Assembly (NCBI GenBank): GCA_037893245.1
Contig: JBAIAA010000606.1
Location: 744,001-808,000, forward strand
Direction of reading: 5' to 3'
Length of the DNA: 64,000 nt
Source of the DNA: Crossaster papposus
Lineage: Eukaryota > Echinodermata > Asteroidea > Velatida > Solasteridae
In this document: positions 11,559-24,230 of the stretch, one piece after another
How the letters are laid out: the number at the start of each line of letters is the position of its first letter
How positions within the stretch are numbered: the first letter of the stretch is position 1
The notes under the pieces: model-generated
What the model was told of the DNA's origin: nothing
Seen by the model: the letters and a program-made list of their open reading frames with translations, nothing else
The model's database searches: none
Made by a program: the position numbers and the translations under genes

Positions 11559-14500
11559 TGTATCTATGTACACGTGTATTGCCGCATAGGCCTATGTCGC
11601 CAGTGCCCTGACGCATGAGTCTCACAGTTTGGGTCCTTTCCATTGAGAAAGTTGGCAATATTTTGGCTCAGATGTCGAGCTGGTGAGTATATCTTCATTC
11701 TCGAACAACGTTGAGGTTCCCAGCTAAGATATAAGTCGAGAAAATAATCCTCATTCGCAGCCACCTTTTCTGATGTGTATGTTTGTACACGTGTATTGCC
11801 GCATAGGCCTATGCCGCCAGTGGCCTGACGCATGAATCTCATAGTTTGGGTTCTTTCCATTGAGAAATTTGGCAATATTTTGTCTCAGATGTCGAGCTGG
11901 TGAATGTCTCTTCATTCTCGAACAACGTTGAGGTTCGCAGCTCAGATATAAGTCGAGAAAATTATCCTCATTCGCAGCCACCTTTTGTTATGTGTATGTT
12001 TGTACACGTGTATTGCCGCATTGGCCTATGTCGCCAGTGCCCTGACGCATGAGTCTCACGGTTTGGGTTTTTTCCAGTGAGAAATTTGGCAATATTTTGG
12101 CTCAGATGTTGAGCTGGTGAGTGTCTCTTCATTTTCAAACAACGTTGAGGTTGCAGCTAAGATATAAGTCGAGAAAATTATCCTCATTCGCAGCAATGTT
12201 TTCTTATGTGTATCTATGTACACGTGTATTGCCGCACTGGCCTATGTTGCCAGTGCCCTGACGCATGAGTCTCACAGTTTGGGTTCTATCCATTGAGAAA
12301 TTTGGCAATATTTTGGCTTAGATGTCGAGCTGGAGAGTGTCTCTTCATTTTCAAACAACGTTGAGGTTTGCAGCTTAGATATAAGTCGAGAAAATTATCC
12401 TCATTCGCAGCCACCTTTTTTCATGTGTATGTTTGTACACGTGTATTGCTGCATAGGCCTATGCCGCCAGTGGCCTGACGCTTGAGTCTCACGGTTTGGG
12501 TTTTTTCCAGTGAGAAATTTGGCAATATTTTGGCTCAGATGTCGAGCTGGTGAGTGTCTCTTCATTCTCGAACAAAGTTGAGGTTCGCAGCTCAGATATA
12601 AGTCGAGAAAATTATCCTCATTCGCAGCAATGTTTTCTTATGTGTATCTATGTACACGTGTATTGCCGCACTGGCCTATGTCGCCAGTGCCCTGACTCAT
12701 GAGTCTCACAGTTTAAGTTCTTTCCATTGAGAAATTTGGCAATATTTTGGCTTAGATGTCGAGCTGGAGAGTGTCTCTTCATTTTCGAACAACGTTGAGG
12801 TTCGCAGCTAAGATATAAGTCGAGAAAATTATCCTCATTCACAGCCACCTTTTCTTATATGTATGTTTGTACACGTGTATTGCCGCATTGGCCTATGCCG
12901 CCAGTGCCCTGACGCATGAGTCTCACAGTTTGGGTTCTTTCTATTGAGAAATTTGGCAATATTTTGGCTCCGATGTCGAGCTGGTGAGTGTCTCTTCATT
13001 CTCGAACAACGTTGAGGTTCGCAGCTCAAATATAAGTCGAGAAAATTATCCTCATTCGCAGCCATGTTTTCTTATGTGTATCTATGTACACGTGTATTGC
13101 CGCATTGGCCTATGTTGCCAGTGCCCTGACGCATGAGTCTCACAGTTTGGGTTCTTTCCATTGAGAAATTTGGCAATATTTTGGCTCAGATGTCGAGCTG
13201 GTGAGTGTCTCTTCATTCTCGAACAACGTTGAGGTTCGCAGCTCAAATATAAGTCGAGAAAATTGTCCTCATTCGCAGCCACCTTTTCTGATGTGTATGT
13301 TTGTACACTTGTATTGCCGCATAGGCCTATGCCGTCAGTGCCCTGACGCATGGGTCTCACGGTTTGGTTTTTTTACAGTGAGAAATTTGGCAATATTTTG
13401 GCTCCGATGTCGAGTTGGTGAGTGTCTCTTCATTCTCGAACAACGTTGAGGTTCGCAGCTCAGATATAAGTCGAGAAAATTATCCTCATTCGCAGCCACC
13501 TTTTCTGATGTGTATGTTTGTACACGTGTATTGCTGCATAGGCCTATGCCGCCAGTGGCCTGACGCTTGAGTCTCACGGTTTGGGTTTTTTCCAGTGAGA
13601 AATTTGGCAATATTTTGGCTCAGATGTCGAGCTGGTGAGTGTCTCTTCATTCTCGAACAAAGTTGAGGTTCGCAGCTCAGATATAAGTCGAGAAAATTAT
13701 CCTCATTCGCAGCAATGTTTTCTTATGTGTATCTATGTACACGTGTATTGCCGCACTGGCCTATGTCGCCAGTGCCCTGACTCATGAGTCTCACAGTTTG
13801 GGTTCTTTCCATTGAGAAATTTGGCAATATTTTGGCTTAGATGTCGAGCTGGAGAGTGTCTCTTCATTTTCGAACAACGTTGAGGTTCGCAGCTAAGATA
13901 TAAGTCGAGAAAATTATCCTCATTCACAGCCACCTTTTCTTATATGTATGTTTGTACACGTGTATTGCCGCATTGGCCTATGCCGCCAGTGCCCTGACGC
14001 ATGAGTCTCACAGTTTGGGTTCTTTCTATTGAGAAATTTGGCAATATTTTGGCTCCGATGTCGAGCTGGTGAGTGTCTCTTCATTCTCGAACAACGTTGA
14101 GGTTCGCAGCTCAAATATAAGTCGAGAAAATTATCCTCATTCGCAGCCATGTTTTCTTATGTGTATCTATGTACACGTGTATTGCCGCATTGGCCTATGT
14201 TGCCAGTGCCCTGACGCATGAGTCTCACAGTTTGGGTTCTTTCCATTGAGAAATTTGGCAATATTTTGGCTCAGATGTCGAGCTGGTGAGTGTCTCTTCA
14301 TTCTCGAACAACGTTGAGGTTCGCAGCTCAAATATAAGTCGAGAAAATTGTCCTCATTCGCAGCCACCTTTTCTGATGTGTATGTTTGTACACTTGTATT
14401 GCCGCATAGGCCTATGCCGTCAGTGCCCTGACGCATGGGTCTCACGGTTTGGTTTTTTTACAGTGAGAAATTTGGCAATATTTTGGCTCCGATGTCGAGT

Positions 14501-14975
14501 TGGTGAGTGTCTCTTCATTCTCGAACAACGTTGAGGTTCGCAGCTCAGATATAAGTCGAGAAAATTATCCTCATTCGCAGTCACCTTTTCTGATGTGTAT
14601 GTTTGTACACGTGTATTGCCGCATTGGCCTAAGTCGCCAGTGCCCTGACGCATGAGTCTCACGGTTTGGGTTTTTTCCAGTGAGAAATTTGGCAATATTT
14701 TGGCTCAGATGTTGAGCTGGTGAGTGTCTCTTTATTTTCAAACAACGTTGAGGTTTGCAGCTAAGATATAAGTCGAGAAAATTATCCTCATTCGCAGCAA
14801 TGTTTTCTTATGTGTATCTATGTACACGTGTATTGCCGCACTGGCCTATGTCGCCAGTGCGCTGACTCATGAGTCTCACAGTTTGGGTTCTTTCCATTGA
14901 GAAATTTGGCAATATTTTGGCTTAGATGTCGAGCTGGAGAGTGTCTCTTCATTCTCGAACAACGTTGAGGTTCGC

Positions 14976-17041
14976 AGCTAAGATATAAGTCGAGAAAATT
15001 ATCCTCATTCGCAGCCACCTTTTCTTATGTGTATGTTTGTACACGTGTATTGCCGCATTGGCCTATGCCGTGCCCTGACGCATGAGTCTGACAGTTTTGG
15101 TTCTTTCTATTGAGAAATTTGGCAATATTTTGGCTCCGATGTCGAGCTGGTGAGTGTCTCTTCATTGTCGAACAACGTTGAGGTTCGAAGCTCAAATATA
15201 AGTCGAGAAAATTATCCTCATTCGCAGCCATGTTTTCTTATGTGTATCTATGTACACGTGTATTGCCGCATTGGCCTATGTTGCCAGTGCCCTGACGCAT
15301 GAGTCTCACAGTTTGTGGGTTCTTTCCATTGAGAAATTTGGCAATATTTTGGCTCAGATGTCGAGCTGGTGAGTGTCTCTTCATTCTCGAACAACGTTGA
15401 GTTTCGCAGCTCAAATATAAGTCAAGACAATTATCCTCATTCGCAGCCACCTTTTCTGATGTGTATGTTTGTACACTTGTATTGCCGCATAGGCCTATGT
15501 CGTCAGTGCCCTGACGCATGGGTCTCACGGTTTTTTTTTTTTACAGTGAGAAATTTGGCAATATTTTGGCTCAGATGTCGAGCTGGTGAGTGTCTCTTCA
15601 TTCTCGAACAACGTTGAGGTTCGCAGCTCAAATATAAGTCGAGAAAATTATCCTCATTCGCAGCCACCTTTTCTGTTGTGTATCTATGTACACGTGTATT
15701 GCCGCACTGGCCTATGTTGCCAGTGCCCTGACGCATGAGTCTCACAGTTTGGGTTCTTTCTATTGAGAAATTTGGCAATATTTTGGCTCAGATGTCGAGC
15801 TGGTGAGTGTCTCTTCATTCTCGAACAACGTTGAGGTTCGCAGCTCAAATATAAGTCGAGAAAATTATCCTCATTCGCAGCCATGTTTTCTTATGTGTAT
15901 CTATGTACACGTGTATTGCCGCATAGGCCTATGTCGCCAGTGCCCTGACGCATGTGTCTCACGGTTTGGTTTTTTTCCAGTGAGAAGTTTGGCAATATTT
16001 TGGCTCAGATGTCGAGCTGGTGAGTGTCTCTTCATTCTCGAACAACGTTGAGGTTCGCAGCTCAAATATAAGTCGAGAAACTTATCCTCATTCGCAGCCA
16101 CCTTTTCTGTTGTGTATCTATGTACACGTGTATTGCTGCACTGGCCTATGTCGCCAATGCCCTGACTCATGAGTCTCACAGTTTGGGTTCTTTCCATTGA
16201 GAAATTTGGCAATATTTTGGCTCAGATGTCGAGCTGGTGAGTGTCACTTCATTCTCGAACAACGTTGAGGTTCGCAGCTCAAATATAAGTCGAGAAAATT
16301 ATCCTCATTCGCAGCCATGTTTTGTTATGTGTATCTATGTACACATGTATTGCCGCACTGGCCTATGTCGCCAGTGCCCTGACTCATGAGTCTCACAGTT
16401 TGGGTTCTTTCCATTGAGGAATTTTGCAATATTTTGGCTCAGATGTCGAGCTGGAGAGTGTCTCTTCATTCTCGAACAACGTTGAGGTTCGCAGCTCAGA
16501 TACAAGTCAAAAAAATTATTCTCATTCGCAGCCATGTTTTCTTATGTGTATCTATGTACACGTGTATTGCCGCATAGGCCTATGTCGCCAGTGCCCTGAC
16601 GCATGAGTCTCACAGTTTGGGTTCTTTCTATTGAGAAATTTGGCAATATTTTGACTCAGATGTCGAGCTGGTGAGTGTCTCTACATTCTGGAACAACGTT
16701 GAGGTTCGCAGCTCAGATATAAGTCTAGAAAATTATCCTCATTCGCAGCCATGTTTTCTTATGTGTATCTATGTACACGTGTATTGCCGCATTGGCCTAT
16801 GTCGCCAGTGCCCTGACGCATGAGTCTCACAGTTTGGGTCCTTTCCATTGAGAAAGTTGGCAATATTTTGGCTCAGATGTCGAGCTGGTGAGTATCTCTT
16901 CATTCTCGAACAACGTTGAGGTTCCCAGCTAAGATATAAGTCGAGAAAATAATCCTCATTCGCAGCCACCTTTTCTGATATGTATGTTTGTACACTTGTA
17001 TTGCCGCATAGGCCTATGCCGTCAGTGCCCTGACGCATGGG
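14976..17041. repeat. Second copy of the 2.06-kb block from 8335-10,400
   Basis: This is the distal copy of the 6641-bp-offset duplication. It interrupts the series of five-monomer blocks that ends near 14,793. Its right limit lies where the first copy continues with a TTTTGGTTCTTTCTATTGAG tail and this copy switches to a TTTTTTTACAGTGAG tail, a class switch between the two monomer tail types. This suggests the exchange resolved inside a monomer and not at a monomer edge. Confidence 0.75.
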
Positions 17042-20000
17042 TCTCACGGTTTGGTTTTTTTACAGTGAGAAATTTGGCAATATTTTGGCTCCGATGTCGA
17101 GCTGGTGAGTGTCTCTTCATTCTCGAACAACGTTGAGGTTCGCAGCTCAGATATAAGTCGAGAAAATTATCCTCATTCGCAGCCACCTTTTCTGATGTGT
17201 ATCTATGTACACGTGTATTGCCGCACTGGCCTATGTCGCCAATGCCCTGACTCATGAGTCTCACAGTTTTGGTTCTTTCTATTGAGAAATTTGGCAATAT
17301 TTTGGCTCAGATGTCGAGCTGGTGAGTGTCTCTTCATTCTCGAACAACGTTGAGGTTCGCAGCTCAAATATAAGTCGAGAAAATTATCCTCATTCGCAGC
17401 CATGTTTTCTTATGTGTATCTATGTACACGTGTATTGCCGCATTGGCCTATGTAGCCAGTGCCCTGACGCATGAGTCTTATGTGTATCTATGTACACGTG
17501 TATTGCCGCATTGGCCTATGTATCCAGTGCCCTGACGCATGAGTCTCACAGTTTGGGTTCTTTCCATTTCGAAATTTGGCAATAATTTGGCTCAGATGTC
17601 GAGATGGTGAGTGTCTCTTCATTCTCGAACAACGTTGAGGTTCGCAGCTAAGATATAAGTCGAAATAATTATCCTCATTCGCCGCCACCTTTTTTTATGT
17701 GTATGTTTGTACACGTGTATTGCCGAATAGGCCTATGCCGCCAGTGGCATGACGCATGAGTCTCACGGTTTGGGTTTTTTCCAGTGAGAAGTTTGGCAAT
17801 ATTTTGGCTCAGATGTCGAGCTGGTGAGTGTCTCTTCATTCTCGAACAACGTTGAGGTTCGCAGCTCAAATATAAGTCGAGGAAATTATCCTCATTCGCA
17901 GCCACCTTTTCTGATGTGTATGTTTGTACACGTGTATTGCCGCATAGGCCTATGCCGCCAGTGGCCTGACGCATGTGTCTCATGGTTTGGGTTTTTTCCA
18001 GTGAGAAATTTGGCAATATTTTGGCTCAGATGTCGAGCTGTTGAGTGTCTCTTCATTCTCGAACAAAGTTGAGTTTCGCAGCTCAGATATAAGTCGAGAA
18101 AATAATCCTCATTCGCAGCAATGTTTTTTTATGTGTATCTATGTACACGTGTATTGCCGCACTGGCCTATGTCGCCAGTGCCCTGACTCATGAGTCTCAC
18201 AGTTTGGGTTCTTTCCTTTGAGAAATTTGGCAATATTTTGGCTCAGATGTCGAGCTGGAGAGTGTCTCTTCATTCTCGAACAACGTTGAGGTTCGCAGCT
18301 CAGATACAAGTCGAAAAAATTATCCTCATTCGCAGCCATGTTTTCTTATGTGTATCTATGTACACGTGTATTGCCGCATAGGCCTATGTCGCCAGTGCCC
18401 TGACGCATGAGTCTCACAGTTTGGGTTCTTTCTATTGAGAAATTTGACAATATTTTGGCTCCGATGTCGAGCTGGTGAGTGTCTCTTCATTCTCGAACAA
18501 CGTTGAGGTTCGCAGTTCAGATATAAGTTGAGAAAATAATCCTCATTCGCAGCAATGTTTTCTTATGTGTATCTATGTACACGTGTATTGCCGCACTGGC
18601 CTATGTCGCCAGTGCCCTGACTCATGAGTCTCACAGTTTGGGTTCTTTCTATTGAGAAATTTGACAATATTTTGGCTCCGATGTCGAGCTGGTGAGTGTC
18701 TCTTCATTCTCGAACAACGTTGAGGTTCGCAGCTCAAATATAAGTCGAGACAATTATCCTCATTCGCAGCCATGTTTTCTTATGTGTATCTATGTACACG
18801 CGTATTGCCGCATAGGCCTATGTCGCCAGTGCCCTGACGCATGAGTCTCACGGTTTGTTTTTTTTCCAGTGAGAAGTTTGGCAATATTTTGGCTCAGATG
18901 TCGAGCTGGTGAGTGTTTCTTCATTCTCGAACAACGTTAAGGTTCGCAGCTCAAATATAAGTCGAGAAAATTATCCTCATTCGCAGCCACCTTTTCTGAT
19001 GTGTATGTTTGTACACTTGTATTGCCACATTGGCCTATGTCGCCAGTTCCCTGACGCATGAGTCTCACAGTTTGGGTCCTTTCCATTGAGAAAGTTGGCA
19101 ATATTTTGGCTTCGATGTCGAGCTGGTGAGTGTCTCTTCATTCTCGAACAACGTTGAGGTTCGCAGCTCAAATATAAGTCGAGAACATTATCCTCATTCG
19201 CAGCCATGTTTTCTTATGTGTATCTATGTACACGTGTATTGCCGCAAAGGCCTATGTCGCCAGTGCCCTGACGCATGAGTCTCACAGTTTGGGTTCTTTC
19301 TATTGAGAAATTTGGCAATATTTTGGCTCCGATGTCGAGCTGGTGAGTGTCTCTTCATTCTCGAACAACGTTGAGGTTCGCAGCTCAAATATAAGTCGAG
19401 AACATTATCCTCATTCGCAGCCATGTTTTCTTATGTGTATCTATGTACACGTGTATTGCCGCATTGGCCTATGTAGCCAGTGCCCTGACGCATGAGTCTT
19501 ATGTGTATCTATGTACACGTGTATTGCCGCATTGGCCTATGTAGCCAGTGCCCTGACGCATGAGTCTCACAGTTTGGGTTCTTTCCATTTCGAAATTTGG
19601 CAATAATTTGGCTCAGATGTCGAGATGGTGAGTGTCTCTTCATTCTCGAACAACGTTGAGGTTCGCAGCTAAGATATAAGTCGAAATAATTATCCTCATT
19701 CGCCGCCACCTTTTCTTATGTGTATGTTTGTACACGTGTATTGCCGCATAGGCCTATGCCGCCAGTGGCCTGACGCATGAGTCTCACGGTTTGGGTTTTT
19801 TCCAGTGAGAAGTTTGGCAATATTTTGGCTCAGATGTCGAGCTGGTGAGTGTCTCTTCATTCTCGAACAACGTTGAGGTTCGCAGCTCAAATATAAGTCG
19901 AGAAAATTATCCTCATTCGCAGCCACCTTTTCTGATGTGTATCTATGTACACGTGTATTGCCGCACTGGCCTATGTCGCCAATGCCCTGACTCATGAGTC

Positions 20001-20562
20001 TCACAGTTTGGGTTCTTTCCATTGAGAAATTTGGCAATATTTTGGCTCAGATGTCGAGCTGGTGAGTGTCTCTTCATTCTCGAACAACGTTGAGGTTCGC
20101 AGCTCAAATATAAGTCGAGAAAATTATCCTCATTCGCAGCCATGTTTTCTTATGTGTATCTATGTACACGTGTATTGCCGCATTGGCCCATGTAGCCAGT
20201 GCCCTGACGCATGAGTCTTATGTGTATCTATGTACACGTGTATTGCCGCATTGGCGTATGTAGCCAGTGCCCTGACGCATGAGTCTCACGGTTTGGTTTT
20301 TTTCCAGTGAGAAGTTTGGCAATATTTTGGCTCAGATGTCGAGCTGGTGAGTGTCTCTTCATACTCGAACAACGTTGAGGTTCGCAGCTCAAATATAAGT
20401 CGAGAAAATTATCCTCATTCGCAGCCACCTTTTCTGATGTGTATGTTTGTACACTTGTATTGCTACATTGGCCTTTGTCGCCAGTGCCCTGACGCATGAG
20501 TCTCACTGTTTGGGTCCTTTCCATTGAGAAAGTTGGCAATATTTTGGCTCCGATGTCGAGCT

Positions 20563-22765
20563 GGTGAGTGTCTCTTCATTCTCGAACAACGTTGAGGTTC
20601 GCAGCTCAAATATAAGTCGAGAAAATTATCCTCATTCGCAGCCATGTTTTCTTATGTGTATCTATGTACACGTGTATTGCCGCATTGGCCTATGTAGCCA
20701 GTGCCCTGACGCATGAGTCTTATGTGTATCTATGTACACGTGTATTGCCGCATTGGCCTATGTAGCCAGTGCCCTGACGCATGAGTCTCACGGTTTGTTT
20801 TTTTTCCAGTGAGAAGTTTGGCAATATTTTGGCTCAGATGTCGAGCTGGAGAGTGTCTCTTCATTCTCGAACAACGTTGAGGTTCGTAGCTCAGATACAA
20901 GTCGAAAAAATTATCCTCATTCGCAGCCATGTTTTCTTATGTGTATCTATGTACACGTGTATTGCCGCATAGGCCTATGTCGCCAGTGCCCTGACGCATG
21001 AGTCTCACAGTTTGGGTTCTTTCTATTGAGAAATTTGACAATATTTTGGCTCCGATGTCGAGCTGGTGAGTGTCTCTTCATTCTCGAACAACGTTGAGGT
21101 TCGCAGCTCAAATATAAGTCGAGAACATTATCCTCATTCGCAGCCATGTTTTCTTATGTGTATCTATGTACACGTGTATTGCCGCATAGGCCTATGTCGC
21201 CAGTGCTCTGACGCATGAGTCTCACAGTTTGGGTTCTTTCTATTGAGAAATTTGGCAATATTTTGGCTCCGATGTCGAGCTGGTGAGTGTCTCTTCATTC
21301 TCGAACAACGTTGAGGTTCGCAGCTCAAATATAAGTCGAGAACATTATCCTCATTCGCAGCCATGTTTTCTTATGTGTATCTATGTACACGTGTATTTCC
21401 GCATTGGCCTATGTAGCCAGTGCCCTGACGCATGAGTCTTATGTGTATCTATGTACACGTGTATTGACGCATTGGCCTATGTAGCCAGTGCCCTGACGCA
21501 TGAGTCTCACAGTTTGGGTTCTTTCCATTTCGAAATTTGGCAATAATTTGGCTCAGATGTCGAGATGGTGAGTGTCTCTTCATTCTCGAACAACGTTGAG
21601 GTTCGCAGCTCAAATATAAGTCGAGAAAATTATCCTCATTCGCAGCCATGTTTTCTTATGTGTATCTATGTACACGTGTATTGCCGCATTGGCCTATGTA
21701 GCCAGTGCCCTGACGCATGAGTCTTATGTGTATCTATGTACACGTGTATTGCCGCATTGGCCTATGTAGCCAGTGCCCTGACGCATGAGTCTCACGGTTT
21801 GTTTTTTTTCCAGTGAGAAGTTTGGCAATATTTTGGCTCAGATGTCGAGCTGGAGAGTGTCTCTTCATTCTCGAACAACGTTGAGGTTCGTAGCTCAGAT
21901 ACAAGTCGAAAAAATTATCCTCATTCGCAGCCATGTTTTCTTATGTGTATCTATGTACACGTGTATTGCCGCATAGGCCTATGTCGCCAGTGCCCTGACG
22001 CATGAGTCTCACAGTTTGGGTTCTTTCTATTGAGAAATTTGACAATATTTTGGCTCCGATGTCGAGCTGGTGAGTGTCTCTTCATTCTCGAACAACGTTG
22101 AGGTTCGCAGCTCAAATATAAGTCGAGAACATTATCCTCATTCGCAGCCATGTTTTCTTATGTGTATCTATGTACACGTGTATTGCCGCATAGGCCTATG
22201 TCGCCAGTGCTCTGACGCATGAGTCTCACAGTTTGGGTTCTTTCTATTGAGAAATTTGGCAATATTTTGGCTCCGATGTCGAGCTGGTGAGTGTCTCTTC
22301 ATTCTCGAACAACGTTGAGGTTCGCAGCTCAAATATAAGTCGAGAACATTATCCTCATTCGCAGCCATGTTTTCTTATGTGTATCTATGTACACGTGTAT
22401 TTCCGCATTGGCCTATGTAGCCAGTGCCCTGACGCATGAGTCTTATGTGTATCTATGTACACGTGTATTGACGCATTGGCCTATGTAGCCAGTGCCCTGA
22501 CGCATGAGTCTCACAGTTTGGGTTCTTTCCATTTCGAAATTTGGCAATAATTTGGCTCAGATGTCGAGATGGTGAGTGTCTCTTCATTCTCGAACAACGT
22601 TGAGGTTCGCAGCTCAAATATAAGTCGAGAAAATTATCCTCATTCGCAGCCATGTTTTCTTATGTGTATCTATGTACACGTGTATTGCCGCATTGGCCTA
22701 TGTAGCCAGTGCCCTGACGCATGAGTCTTATGTGTATCTATGTACACGTGTATTGCCGCATTGGC
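20563..22765. repeat. Tandem 1004-bp duplication within array A
   Basis: From about 20,563 the sequence repeats at an offset of 1004 bp through about 22,765, so roughly 1.2 kb matches its downstream copy with no difference I could see by eye. The 1004-bp unit is four full monomers plus two 68-bp truncated units (4 x 217 + 2 x 68). Rare variants such as GTGTATTTCCGCATTGG (near 21,396 and 22,400) and GTGTATTGACGCATTGG (near 21,468 and 22,472) are present in both copies. It is the youngest-looking block in array A. Confidence 0.88.
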
Positions 22766-24230
22766 GTATGTAGCCAGTGCCCTGACGCATGAGTCTCACG
22801 GTTTGGTTTTTTTCCAGGGAAAAGTTTGGCAATATTTTGGCTCAGATGTCGAGCTGGTGAGTGTCTCTTCATTCTCGAACAACGTTGAGTTTCGCAGCTC
22901 AAATATAAGTCGAGAAAATTATCCTCATTCGCAGCCACCTTTTCTGATGTGTATGTTTGTACACTTGTATTGCTACATTGGCCTATGTCGCCAGTGCCCT
23001 GACGCATGAGTCTCACAGTTTGGGTCCTTTCCATTGAGAAAGTTGGCAATATTTTGGCTCCGATGTCGAGCTGGTGAGTGTCTCTTCATTCTCGAACAAC
23101 GTTGAGGTTCGCAGCTCAAATATAAGTCGAGAAAATTATCCTCATTCGCAGCCATGTTTTCTTATGTGTATCTATGTACACGTGTATTGCCGCATTGGCC
23201 TATGTAGCCAGTGCCCTGACGCATGAGTCTTATGTGTATCTATGTACACGTGTATTGCCGCATTGGCCTATGTAGCCAATGCCCTGACGCATGAGTCTCA
23301 CTGTTTGGTTTTTTTCCAGTGAGAAGTTTGGCAATATTTTGGCTCAGATGTCGAGCTGGAGAGTGTCTCTTCATTCTCGAACAACGTTGAGGTTCGCAGC
23401 TCAGATACAAGTCGAAAAAATTATCCTCATTCGCAGCCATGTTTTCTTATGTGTATCTATGTACACGTGTATTGCCGCATAGGCCTATGTCGCCAGTGCC
23501 CTGACGCATGAGTCTCACAGTTTGGGTTCTTTCTATTGAGAAATTTGACAATATTTTGGCTCCGATGTCGAGCTGGTGAGTGTCTCTTCATTCTCGAACA
23601 ACGTTGAGGTTCGCAGCTCAAATATAAGTCGATAAAATTATCCTCATTCGCAGCCATGTTTTCTTATGTGTATCTATGTACACGCGTATTGCCGCATAGG
23701 CCTATGTCGCCAGTGCCCTGACGCATGAGTCTCACGGTTTGGTTTTTTTCCAGTGAGAAGTTTGGCAATATTTTGGCTCAGATGTCGAGCTGGTGAGTGT
23801 CTCTTCATTCTCGAACAACGTTGAGGTTCGCAGCTCAAATATAAGTCGAGAAAATTATCCTCATTCGCAGCCACCTTTTCTGATGTGTATGTTTGTACAC
23901 TTGTATTGCCACATTGGCCTATGTCGCCAGTGCCCTGACGCATGAGTCTCACAGTTTGGGTCCTTTCCATTGAGAAAGTTGGCAATATTTTGGCTCCGAT
24001 GTCGAGCGGGTGAGTGTCTCTTCATTCTCGAACAACGTTGAGGTTCGCAGCTCAAATATAAGTCGAGAACATTATCCTCATTCGCAGCCATGTTTTCTTA
24101 TGTGTATCTATGTACACGTGTATTGCCGCATAGGCCTATGTCGCCAGTGCCCTGACGCATGAGTCTCACAGTTTGGGTTCTTTCTATTGAGAAATTTGGC
24201 AATATTTTGGCTCCGATGTCGAGCTGGTGA

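Larger units (their letters stand above)
561..14793. repeat. Five-monomer higher-order repeat of array A, six dispersed copies
   Basis: A block of four to five consecutive monomers with the same diagnostic variants recurs six times, starting near 561, 2514, 4682, 7068, 12624 and 13709. Spacings are 1953 (9 monomers), 2168, 2386, 5556 and 1085 bp (exactly 5 monomers). Shared markers are CTGACTCATGAG in the first unit, CTCATTCACAGCCACC followed by TTATATGTAT in the second, CATTGGCCTATGTTGCC in the third and GCATGGGTCTCACGG in the fourth. The last two copies are directly adjacent and form a tandem 1085-bp duplication, although the fifth unit of the 12,624 copy differs. Such shared variant order is the signature of block amplification by unequal exchange. 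The block limits are approximate, as I aligned them by eye. Confidence 0.85.
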
